The notes beneath the pieces were generated by a model, which did not search any database, was not told where the DNA came from, and saw only the letters and a program-made list of their open reading frames with translations. From assembly GCF_000003815.2 (NCBI RefSeq), contig NC_049984.1, forward strand, positions 23,748,946 to 23,812,945: a DNA stretch of 64,000 bases, given 5' to 3'. The DNA comes from Branchiostoma floridae (Eukaryota > Chordata > Leptocardii > Amphioxiformes > Branchiostomatidae). Below, piece by piece: positions 1 to 10,594 of the stretch. A program made the position numbers and the translations under genes. Every line of letters begins with the position of its first letter. Positions within the stretch are counted from its first letter, which is position 1.

Positions 1-480
1 TACAGGCAGTCCAGAAACGTTGGACATAAAATTTAATGCATTTTCTGCTTCTTTATTTCCGACAGACTTGATAGTGTAGTCACGGGATATCGGCTTACAT
101 AGTAAAGAAGCTAAGTACTTCTTGTCTTTTAAAAACGAAAAAAAAAATCCATGAAATAGTTTCTATGCAATCTACGATGACGCAAATCCATTTAATTTTA
201 TGCATGAAAAGCGCTTCTATTTGGGTCATCAGGCGACAAAAGGCATCGCCGTTTCTGCGGACTAATACAAAAATAGGCTTCGCTGGCCGCCCAACTGCTC
301 TCCGCACAAAAATATAATAAACTACATGCTTTTCAGGAAATTATAAAACAACAATCACGCTTCAGCTATAACCATCACCAAGAATTAGGAGCGAATGTTA
401 GGGAGACAACCACACGCACTTCCGGCGTATTGAACTCCGACCCGGAACCATAAGCTTATTCATCACCCAGAGTAAAACTT

Positions 481-661
481 TACGTATGCGCAGCGACAAT
501 AATTGTGGGTAATATTGCAAAGGTGAAGGCCCTTGACTAGTAAACAGTACTTTTCTCGACCATCGTCTAAATCTGCATAACAATGTCCAGACGCGTTTTG
601 TTTTTGTCACAGGAGCCCTGACCTTTGACATATTACCCACAATTCATGTCGCTGCGGATAC
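481..661. mobile_element. Hairpin MITE, family A
   Basis: Terminal inverted repeats of about 46 bp: the left arm contains GCGCAGCGACAATAATTG and GTGGGTAATATT, and the right arm near 612-660 is its complement with a few changes. The centre is only about 80 bp and no ORF fits. A second copy in the opposite orientation enters at 63866 and runs off the window end. It is non-autonomous; the superfamily cannot be assigned because target duplications are unclear. Confidence 0.75.
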
Positions 662-663
662 CG

Positions 664-735
664 TCGTACATGATATGTCATGTTATGTTGTGATATTTTG
701 TGTCATGTTATGCTATGTTATGTAATGTTATGTTA
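664..735. repeat. ATGTT-type simple repeat
   Basis: Imperfect tandem of ATGTTATGTT/ATGTCATGTT pentamers directly beside MITE A. Confidence 0.6.
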
Positions 736-1750
736 CAATTATATGACGTCACTCAATAAAATAATTTCTGTTTGACCTACAGGAAAGTTTTGACGGGTTC
801 AAACATGACGACTGTGGTAAACTCTGTCTGATTCCTCTGGAGTCAGTACCGCGAGGCTATGAGAGTGGTGAGCGGATGACATGGTATCGCTTCCATAGGG
901 CCATGGAAGGGTTTTTCCTCCACCCGATTCCCTTTGCGGTGGAGGTTGGTAAACCATTTTATTGAATGTATTAGTCTCAAATGGCATGGCTAGTGACAGA
1001 ACGTTTAAATGCATTACTCTTATCCAATGGAATGCTGCAATGGCTTACTCAGTAGTGTGTACGTCTGCCAATCAAGAAATCCAACTTCATTACTACCATG
1101 TCTTTTACTTAACATCCATTCAATAGCAAATCAGTCTTTCAGCAATTGATTAGTCTTAGTAGGTAATGGGATTTTTTTGTCACCATCTTACAAGATCATG
1201 CCAAGGGTTAGGTAAGGGTTATAAGGGTAGGGCTGATAGGATCTGGGCATCCTGTCAATAGAACATGTGCCAGGAACATTCTTATTGACAGGAATTCGGA
1301 ACATGTCCTGTCAATTGTATCTTTAAACTCTTATCAAGGAGCTTTTATCGACAGGTACGTCGCATAAATAGTTTAGGCATGTATACAAAACGTAGCTTCG
1401 ATTGTAACAAAACAATATTTTAAAGGCACTTCAGAGTGGTCAACAAGTAGAATCCAGTAAGGCAGTTGCTAAGTTATGTGTTTGTACATTGCACAAAATT
1501 TCAGCATATTTGTCATCAACTATCACAGCAGCAAAAGAAAAAAATATTTTATTTTTTGTTGCAAGCCCCAAAATGCCATATTGTACCTCCAATCAAAGGT
1601 ACGCCTTTTCATGTTTTTTTCGGACTATTCACTTCTGGATTTGTTTTTTTTACAATGTATTTTTGTTCGCAGGCCAAAAAGACGTCCATAACAAGCAGGA
1701 GAGTAAAAACATCACTCATGTTTGTTTGTTGTTGTTTGTTTACTTTGCAG

Positions 1751-2643
1751 CTCAATCACTCAGATATAGACCACACCCGATGGAAGGTGGGCCAAGTCGA
1801 ATATAACGATCAGTATTTCGCATCAATCGCCGACTTCGTGCAAAGCTACAACGACGGAAGCGCGCAAAAAGTCCGGGTTCCTACTCCAACAGGTAATGCG
1901 GCGATGTACTCATCCCTCCGGCAGCACGGAACGCCCGCACACCCGTCGGAACCTCTTCGGGGCCCGGAGCTGATCGAGCCCGACGGCAGGCGCTACAAGG
2001 TGACGGGGCGCCACGTCGAGTACATGGGCTGGAGTTTCGACTGGCGGCTCGCCACCAGCAGCGGTCCGCACCTCTTCGACGTGCGTATGAACGGAGAGCG
2101 GATTCTGTACGAACTGGCTCTGAAGGAGATTGCTACCTGGTACTCCGGAACGGACCCGGTCACGACCGCAAAGTTCGTCGACTGCGGGTTACCAGCCGGA
2201 GGATACTTCGAACTCGCCAGAGGCATCGACTGCCCGACGACTGCGACTTTCTTCGACACTGTTCACATGATGGACAGGGCGGACCCCGTGATCTACAAAA
2301 ACTCCGTCTGCGTGTTCGAACTGAACACTGGGATACCTCTCCGCCGCCATTACGAGTCCAATTTCTACGACGGGCAATCTTTCTACGGAGGACTGGTCGA
2401 CAACGCCTTGGTGCTACGCACTATCCAAACAATTGGCAACTACGACCTCCTGTATGACTTCATTTTCCATCAAAACGGGGTGTTGGAAGTTAAGGCCAGT
2501 CTAAACGGCTATGTATGGACTAGCTACTATCAAGCCAGCCAGGCCCCGTATGGGTACCCTACATGGGGTGGCTCTATAGCAAATGTCCATCAACATTTCT
2601 TCAACTTCAAAGTGGACCTCGACGTTGGAGGGACCGAAAACAG
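1751..2643 (+). CDS. AOC1-like: Amine oxidase exon a (catalytic core)
   Basis: The exon begins after TTTACTTTGCAG in phase 0 and ends at AACAG|GTGCGT leaving two bases. It encodes 297 residues, from LNHSDIDHTRWKVGQVEYN to VDLDVGGTEN. It carries the catalytic Asp, the topaquinone Tyr and the HxH copper pair. The reading frame is open upstream to 1466, but that stretch is T-rich intron with no family similarity, so it is not counted as coding. Confidence 0.92.
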
Positions 2644-5047
2644 GTGCGTTAGTTGGAGGGGTGATCAAACTGTTCTGGACCTTACCTAATCTGTAAGATG
2701 GTACCAAACTGGCCAAGGAGTGTTGTCAGCCAAGATGTTTCCATTTGCCATGTAGAATCTGCCTCCAGTCGGCTAGAACAAAGGCTATTAACCTCCAATT
2801 GTTTCCCGATGAAACTGTGCTTGCAGTGTACGACCTCCTTCTTGTTTGGTGCTAACTTCTAACTGGGACATGTGCTGGTCACTAACTTTGTCCCAGTGTA
2901 AATCGCCAGGTAGTGAAACACACTCCTAAGCAGGCTTCAATCCTCTGCGAGCTTTTGATACTATCTTGTGCTACCGTAGGATCTGCTTGGAGATTACACC
3001 TTACCCAGAAATTAGGTGCGAATGTCAAATTTTGGGGCACACTTAGACAGTACGAAGCTTTTTATTGATATTCACTATACCTACATTCAGTGTGATCATT
3101 TGTTTCCGGTCAACGTTATTTTAAAAATTAGAACTTAAGTGGCGAGAAGATAGAGCTGTGTGTGTCGTCCTTTTTATGTCTGAAAATTGACGAAGACATT
3201 GTCAAAAAATGTTGAAGATTCTCTTTGTTGAAAGAAGTGGGTATCTGGCTGACTTTTAACAGAGCAAGTTGACACACATAGGATTGCAGCTCTATTGTCA
3301 TTTTTTCTTTAAACCTAAGTAACGTTACTGGGTGTCACCTGTAAAATAATGATCTCAATGTTTATCGATACAAGGCTTCTTACTATAAGACTGTGACCCA
3401 AAAATTGCAAAATGCTTTAAAAATATAGATTTCGACTGTCGTGAAAAGAACATTACAGAAACATTTGGTCAAATTTTGAAATATACTGGCAGTATAGAAA
3501 TTCTAAATAACCATGATCCAAATACATAAACCAAGTGTAGTTTTCCCCAAATTATTGTATCTCTATGCTGCATTATCACAAGAGAGCAATGAAGACAAAA
3601 AAAGTTATTTAGTTTTGAGGTTTAGATTTCCTTCATGGCTTCCCAAACTCACTGGTGTTACATATGTGTCAGTTACAGTCACAAATGCGCAATACGCTAC
3701 AACTAACTTAAGGAGCACGTGTCATATGTAACGCTAGTTCACCTTTATCTGCGGGGTAACCTATATTCGGTGTTTTTAAAGACAGGATATATAGTGATGG
3801 CAAGTCGACTAACGTGGGTTTAAACTGAAAAATTGTGAAAATATCGCAATGAAACCACCGTCCGTTGATTTGATATCCCTAAATACCATATTTTAAGAAC
3901 AACGAATATAGGTTACCCTGCGGATAAAGGTGAATTGGTGTTAACCTCCACCACGCATTACAGGTTTGAGACGGTGGACATTATACTGGACAACGTCACC
4001 CTCCCCTTCCGGCCCAACGTGCGTCACTTCCTGACGCGGTTCGAACGTAACCAGAAAACCAGGGAGACGGAAGACACTGTCCAGTACGACTTCACAAAGC
4101 CCAAATACTACAACTTTTACAGCGACAACAACAAGAACCGGTTAGTAAAGCTCCCTGTCACATTGACGTGTGTTTTCTTCCACAATAGTAGAAGCCATTG
4201 TTAGTTGCACAACGGATAGCCACACACTTCTGTTAATTGCACGGAATCCGGAATCCCCAAATCCCAAACAGGTGCGGTCTAGCCGGAGGACTCTGCACTA
4301 TAGCACCATCCGGATACTTGCACGAAATACGCTGGCAAATGGGGTGTGCAATGAAACGGGTTCTACTGTAGTAGTTATACTATGATTTCATACTATGATT
4401 TCATTCAGGGCCAGCCTTGTGTTAAGGGAATGACCCCGGATGACCCGGAAAATCACATGCGGTCCCAAACGTAACGTGTTGTTACATAAACAAGAATGAT
4501 AACATTTAATTATCTTTTTCTTTTCTTGACATGTAGCTTCAATGCTCACCGTGGGTACCGTATCCAGCTAAACGGGATAGCCAAGAATCTTCTCCCAAAA
4601 GACGGCGCGACTGCCGTCAACGGCGCGGCGTGGATGGACTACCAGGTGGCCGTCACCCGTCGGAAGGACTCCGAGCCCAGCAGCTCCTCCATCTTCAACC
4701 AGAACGACCTGTACGACCCCGTGGTCAACTTCCAGTCCTTCATCGACGACGACGAGAACATCGTGGACGAGGACCTGGTGGCGTGGGTCACCCTGGCGGC
4801 GCACCACCTCCCCCACTCCGAGGACTACCCCGTCACCGCCACGGCAGGGAACCAGCTGCAGTTCTTCATCCGACCCTTCCACTTCTACGACGAGGACCCG
4901 TCCATGGCGTCGTCCAACGCCGTCTGGATCGGGCGGAGTCCCGGCTCGCCCGAGAATTACGTAGAGAGGTACGGTACGCCCGAGGTTTCCACCTGCGAGC
5001 CAAAACACACCCCCATGAATTATGACGGCAGGTGGCATAACGCATGA
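1751..5047 (+). CDS. AOC1-like: Copper amine oxidase (diamine oxidase type), 3' three exons
   Basis: Copper-containing amine oxidases use a topaquinone made from a Tyr in the active site to deaminate primary amines, yielding aldehyde, H2O2 and ammonia; AOC1-type enzymes are secreted and act on histamine and polyamines. Three exons (1751-2643, 3964-4140, 4537-5047) join in phase to give 526 residues ending in a TGA stop at 5045-5047. Visible hallmarks: the catalytic-base motif KFVDCG (Asp codon 2180-2182), topaquinone motif GNYD (Tyr codon 2441-2443), copper ligands in VHQH (2588-2590 and 2594-2596) and the third copper His before LPHSED (4805-4807). Family members are about 750 residues, so signal peptide and N-terminal domains are missing, presumably upstream of the window. 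DCPTTATFFDT and EDLVAWVT fit AOC1 better than membrane AOC3, though the missing N-terminus leaves this open. No inactivating change is seen. Confidence 0.93.
3728..3945. mobile_element. MITE, family B, in amine oxidase intron
   Basis: Terminal inverted repeats of about 40 bp: GTAACGCTAGTTCACCTTTA at the left and its near complement at the right, ending GTGTTAAC. Total about 218 bp with no coding capacity. A second copy lies at 62240-62421. The right end sits 18 bp from the start of exon b of the amine oxidase. Confidence 0.8.
3964..4140 (+). CDS. AOC1-like: Amine oxidase exon b
   Basis: The exon starts after GCATTACAG and ends at AACCG|GTTAGT. It joins exon a through a split Arg codon (AG+G) and exon c through another (CG+C). 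It encodes FETVDIILDNVTLPFRPN through YNFYSDNNKN, the segment that follows VGGT in this family. Confidence 0.9.
4537..5047 (+). CDS. AOC1-like: Amine oxidase exon c (C-terminus)
   Basis: The exon starts after TTGACATGTAG and runs to TGA at 5045-5047. It encodes FNAHRGYRIQLNG to YDGRWHNA, with the family segments SSSSIFNQNDLYDPVVNF, ENIVDEDLVAWVT, the third copper His and FIRPFHFYDEDPS. It is much more GC-rich than the flanking introns. Confidence 0.93.
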
Positions 5048-5473
5048 TAATCTATCCCATATGTACTCCATCCCATGGCCAGGAGCGCTTTTGGGATAGA
5101 AGCACATCTGGGATACAAACCTATCCCAGGTATATAACACATGATGTGTTTCAAGAATTGCAAAATGTGGATGAGAGTTGTTTTTACACACTTTTCTTTG
5201 AAGGAGTAGAGGACCATATATATTATAGACCACGTATGTGTTCTGACTTCAGGCCATAGCAAGTGATTTCCATGGATGACATCCAGTCTACAGAATGCAA
5301 AAATAATGTCAAAAAACTCATGACTTCCATGGTGGTGCAGCTTTATAATTATCCCACTAGTTTCGCTTTTACAACTTCAGTCATGGCTACCTTGCTAGTG
5401 GCACTTCTTCAAGTACAATTGGGCTACAAGACAACATATTTACCATTTTTCGCCATGTTAACCATCTATGAAG

Positions 5474-5479
5474 AATAAA
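5474..5479 (+). terminator. Candidate polyadenylation signal of the amine oxidase
   Basis: AATAAA lies about 430 bp downstream of the stop codon and is the first canonical hexamer in the sense direction. Confidence 0.4.
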
Positions 5480-7139
5480 ACTTTTTCTAAAATCGGACAA
5501 AAAATAAGGAGCTGATGTCATCCATAAAATTTACTTGCTGTGGCCTATTACTTCTTAATTATTCCACTATTGTAAACGTAATTATTCGAAAATTATGACT
5601 TGGTTTTCCTTCCGTTCTTTATGTTTATGGTTATGTTTAATAGGACATTCCATTTGTGAAACAACAATATAATGTTTATTAATCTTCCTGGAGTATACAA
5701 AAACACAATACAATCACATACTCAATAATTACAAATACGAACAGTAACAACTTGAATTACGATTAACTAGCAATAGACAAAAATTTTAATGACTTACTTA
5801 TATTTATAATTATAAAAGCTATAAAAAACTAATGAAATTAAAAGCAGTCGAGGGGTCAGAGTACTTATATCTGCACCATGTGTATTTACCACAATGTGTC
5901 AAAACTGTGTTTTTACTTTTTGTCCATAGCTAGCTTGATATTTTCTAAAAGTATGTATCAGATATCAATATCACGTGAGAAGGTAAGGCGTCCTATATTT
6001 TTATTTTGTGCTCCTATAGACAAATGTTCAGGTTTTACCTTTCCTTCAGAGTTTTGCTTGAGTTGACGCCCCTTTTTTTTGACAGTCTCGAGTGGTATGT
6101 ATGTGTAGATTTAATTGTTGCAATTCTTTGAGGATACACTTAGTAAGTCTAATTAAGTACCTATATGTAGTATAATGAATATTTTTTCCGTCCTAGCTGT
6201 TGTTGTTTACTCTCCTTTGTACATGGGTTACCAACAAATAATACTTTTGGAGCATTTAATACTTTTCTCAAGCAACTGGATATGAATTTCCAAAACCATA
6301 ATATGCAGTCGCTTGAGTAACTACTGTAGAATAACTTCAATAAGATCAAAAGCTGGCAGAGGAGTCAGGCCGACCTAGGAGTGTGTATGCGACCGTTTGA
6401 CACCCTTTGGCCGGCTATACTCCTTGGCCAGCTTTGATACTATCTTATGACACATGCTTGGATCGACCAAGTCACCAAGGCTTCTAGGCGTCAATATCTA
6501 GAGTAATTGCTGGCTTGACATGCAAATGTAGCAAAACTGGCAAATAAAATCAAGTTAATCATTTTTTAACCTTCTAGTTTTTCTCTTCTTTTTTCTTGTT
6601 ACTTCGATATTGGGTGACTTTGTTGAACACATTCCCAAACATAGAACATGCGAATTAAAGTACATAATGATTTTGTTTGGGGACGGTTCAATATTGATGA
6701 TTTCTGGATACGACAGTTTTACTATAAATCAAAAAAAAGAAAACGGTGGGCGTGAATATTAACGAGCTACAAACTACTTCCAAGAGAAGTAAGTTTGATT
6801 TCAGACTAACTTCAGCTTAGCCTGGATGGCAGATGCCGAAACAAGGTTATACCAATCCCTTGCCACCATTAACACAAAGTAACCAAGGCAGTCTTGCATT
6901 CGTCATCTAAATTATTTTCTTATTTGCATAATTTATGTCTGTAGCTGTTCCATTTGCCATAAATTACATATGTCACATCTATTGCGAAATTATATTAGGA
7001 TTTTCGATTTCCCTAATTAATTATGTTAAGTAGGACTTAGCTCGAACAATTAAGTACTGATTTACATACATGAATTATGGATTAATTTGCATAACTGATC
7101 TTTTATTATGTAAATCTAAGTCTAAGCTACATGGAAACC

Positions 7140-7450
7140 CGTCGTTCATTTGTTCAATTATTCTCCTTGAAAGATGTTAACAAAACAACCCTGCAGATCT
7201 AGAGCAAACTGCTAAGGGGCGCAAAATTGCTCCACTTCTTCCTTTCATGAGAAGATTTCTGTCACAAAAGAATTTAGGCATATACAGGTCAAAAGATACA
7301 AAAACCGGAAGTTCTGCTGCTGTACCAAAGTCAGCCACCAGGGGGTGCAAAATTGACCTCGACCTTTGCTTTGCCTTCCCAAGAATAACGCAGAAAACAC
7401 CCCAATAATTAAGGAAACAATAATCTATGACGAATAATTTTATTGTCATA
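7140..7450 (-). repeat. Eroded copy of the dispersed hairpin-ended repeat
   Basis: It shares the family phrases CTGCAG next to CTAAGGGG, ACCGGAAGTTCTGCTGCTGTAC and CCACCAGGGGG (7336-7346) with the better copies at 33185-34257 and 41553-42633. The ORF reading through it is not a protein. Confidence 0.55.
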
Positions 7451-9375
7451 TTGCCATTTCATGGAGAAGAATTTCCAAGCTCACCTAGGCTTGTATGACA
7501 CCAAACATTGAACTTACATGAAAAATACCAGAAATACATGTCAGAATGATGAAAGTAGCAAATAACTTACAAACTAATACATATGATTAAAATACCCCTT
7601 CATGAAATAGCAAACTTATTGAATATGATCTGAGTAATGAAATATGAATTCCGTCCCATTATTGAACATTTTTTCAAAGAGTATTTGACAAGGAATTGGT
7701 AAAATGGAATGTATTTGACTTTCATAACAGCATTCTTAAAATATCAAGACCTCTGTCCGTAGAGGCAAAAGTCTAATAAATGTAGATTTTTGCATACGTC
7801 AATTCTGAGAAGAAACCTCAGACAAATAGACCAAAGTTTGTCCTGAATGCACATTTACTAGATTGAGATAAATTATGAGAATAGTTCTGCCTTCAGTTAT
7901 GATATCAATGTTGATAGAATAGCTGTAGAGCCAACAAACAGCAAGGAAAAAGAGCAAACACATTGAAGTTCTTCTAATATTAAAATATTAAAAAGGACAA
8001 CGTTTCATAAACTGTCTAATGAAAAGGAAGTTGACATTGACAGTCTTCAATCATAAAGATGATGCTTCATGCCAAAGTGGTCTAATAGTATCACAATGTT
8101 CCAAACAAATCGGGCTCTATGAATACAAATAGACCTATCATACTTATCATATATCATACTGAAATATTACTACTTGTCACAATGTGAACTGCCAATACTG
8201 ACACTATTAGGTAATAGTTTATACACAAATAAAGGCTACTTTCATACTTTCACTGACAACAATACAGCTATTGAATGCATGAATGTACTTCCCAACAAAA
8301 TCAGACTATCATCTGTTCTTACAAGTTACTTCTAAATTGAGCATTGACCAAACATACAGAAACTCAAAAGTCCAACAGTTGCCACGTTACAACATATGAT
8401 GTTAGTGAACAACAACATTTTGTTAATACGTTACTAAGGCATATAATACTCTCAAATTTTACTTTCACAACAACGCATGTTCAACATGTCATGCTCGATG
8501 CTTCTTCTTCACTAGGTAGACAGATAGGCATGATCTCTGATATATATAAGTAATGTATTGTAGAGAGTTTAAGAGAGCTTCAAAATGATGAATAATGGGA
8601 ATTTCAACTGAAGAAAATTTGAATTCTCCAATGAGAGCTTGTCCAGAAAAAGTAAGTAAATACACCATGTACAAATATGCAAAATAAGCAAATTTCATTG
8701 GTTGGCTAATTTTTTTGCTGATTGGCTAAATGATAAAATGGTTGATTGATTGATTGGTAGATTTGTTTGATATAGTTGCTGTTCTGTTTAGAAACCCACA
8801 AAACATTTACATACTCTTAATCAGAAAGCAATTCTAACAGGGACTACTATGAATTGCTAATAAAATAATGCTTACCACAACTAAAATTCCACCTCCTTAC
8901 AGATAAAACAATGACAATCATAAGAATGTTTTTGCTAAATTGCACTAAATTACTTTAAGGGGAACTCAACTCTATGATCAAACAGCTGTTATTCTTTGAA
9001 ATATGAAGTTGAAAGTGTTATTAATAATTTTTTGGTAAAATTTCATCACTAAAACAATTTTAACCAAAAACGAAACGAGAATCAACATTCTTATTTTGCA
9101 AGAATCACAGAAGGTCTTGGAAGAAACTTGCAGTCGCCTGCGCCGCAGCCGACCGATGATGATGAACCATTTTCAAGGTCGACTCAAGATTTCAAATATA
9201 AAATTTGATTTGAATGTGAAAAATTGGTACAAGTGAGGTGATGGCCGTGGACCAATGTCAAGTTATGGTCCAAAGCAAGAAGAGCAACAAGTAAAATCTA
9301 AAAAAAAATTTTCAAAATAGGTAGTCCTAGATGTTCTAAGATTTCCCTGATTTTACGAGAATAGGGAGTAGTCCA

Positions 9376-9381
9376 TTTATT
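9376..9381 (-). terminator. Candidate polyadenylation signal of NHL copy 1
   Basis: TTTATT on the + strand, AATAAA on the coding strand, about 370 bp beyond the stop. Confidence 0.3.
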
Positions 9382-9749
9382 TGAAAGGCACTTGTGTGGG
9401 GGGTATAAAATATTGCTATATGACGCAACTATAGCCTAGCAATATTCGGACTCAAAGGAATTTTTCAATCGAATTAGTTCTGATGAAAAAAATATCAATT
9501 TTTCAATTGAGATCCTCTTTTGATGTTTCAGTATAGACAACGATATAGAACTTCCTCTAGACAAAACTGACGTAAATGTTGAATTTGTCTACAGTGAACC
9601 TGATCAATTTAAACTTTTTTGTAAGCTTTTATCAATCACAGTGCAAAACAGTGGCAAGTTGCTGTACTGCAATTACAAAAGTGCATATTCTAAGACTACA
9701 GTAACAGTTATGACCACTTACATATCAGTGCCGACCATGTGCAACATTA

Positions 9750-10594
9750 TCAGTAGCCGGTGAAGACAGTGATTGTGTTTTTATTGGTCACAACCAGCTG
9801 TCCCCCCGGACCCACTGCCACCCCTGATGGGTATTCAGCACGGGCGGCAATGTGGCGGACATACACGCCCCGGCCGGTGTACATCACCACGCGCTGGTTA
9901 TCTTGGTCCACCACCATGATGTGACCAGAACTGTCCACGCAGATGCCTTCGGGATACCTCAGCTCACCACCACCCACTCCCGGTCCTCCGAACCTCATCA
10001 CGTACCGGCCGGCCTCGTCATACTTGTAGATGAAGTGAGTGCCGAAGTCGGAGACGAAGATGTCTCCTTTCCCGTCAACGGCGACGAACATAGGTGTCTT
10101 CATCCGCGGACCGACGCCCCACAGGAGTGTCCCATCCGGCGTGAAGGCCTGCACACCACCACGGCTGTAACCGTCAGACCATGTGACGAACACGTGGTCA
10201 TTGTGCAGACCCACGGCCATTCCGCGGACCCCTCCCCGTGGCACAGTGTCAGGCAGGTCAAAGTTGGCTTTGAGATGGCCAGCCCTGCTGACCTGTACCA
10301 CGGAGTCAGGGCTGGCAGGGTATCCAATCATCAAGACCCACAGATGGCCATCCTTGTCGATGGACACATCATATGGCTCCTTTGATGGGTACCCTAGCCC
10401 AGTAGCTTGTGGGAACTGGTACAGGTAAGCACCTTCCATGCTGTAGACTTGGAGGTGCGATTTAGACCGATCAGCCACCCAGATCTTGTTGTCGGGGGAA
10501 ACTGCCACTCCGCGTGGGCTGCGCAGTTTTCCAGCCCCCGGCTCATCACCGAATGTGATGATGTGTGGCCTGCTGGCTTGGTCAGAAGTTTCTG
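9750..10594 (-). CDS. NHL copy 1 exon 6 (propeller)
   Basis: The exon starts after TTTTCTTAG and completes a GCA codon with the last base of exon 5. It ends with TGA at 9750-9752 after TVFTGY. Six NHL-like blades are visible, each with a G(V/I)xV or similar strand followed by DxxGxIxVxD: SPRGVAVSPDNKIWVAD, YDVSIDKDGHLWVL, VRGMAVGLHNDHVFVT, MFVAVDGKGDIFVSD, PEGICVDSSGHIMVVD and PSGVAVGPGGQLVV. NHL propellers bind proteins, sugars or RNA; here the domain would be extracellular. Confidence 0.93.

Larger units (their letters stand above)
1..1750. other. Sequence upstream of the first amine oxidase exon
   Basis: No coding exon is recognisable here although about 200 N-terminal residues of the amine oxidase are missing; they probably lie left of the window. 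The stretch holds a hairpin MITE (481-661), an ATGTT-type simple repeat (about 664-735), and an inverted repeat near 1249-1300 built on TCCTGTCAATA and TATTGACAGGA. The last 40 bases before 1751 are T-rich and end in TTTGCAG, a good splice acceptor. Confidence 0.5.
5480..9640. other. Intergenic, AT-rich, no gene seen
   Basis: This is the space between the convergent ends of the amine oxidase and NHL copy 1. Short ORFs here have no recognisable content. The only structure seen is an eroded copy of the dispersed hairpin-ended repeat at about 7140-7450. A TTTATT at 9376-9381 reads as AATAAA on the - strand, about 370 bp past the NHL copy 1 stop. Confidence 0.5.

Noticed and set aside
1466-1750. 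Open frame in front of amine oxidase exon a starting at 1466
   Set aside because: T-rich sequence without family similarity, ending in a good acceptor (TTTGCAG); read as intron.
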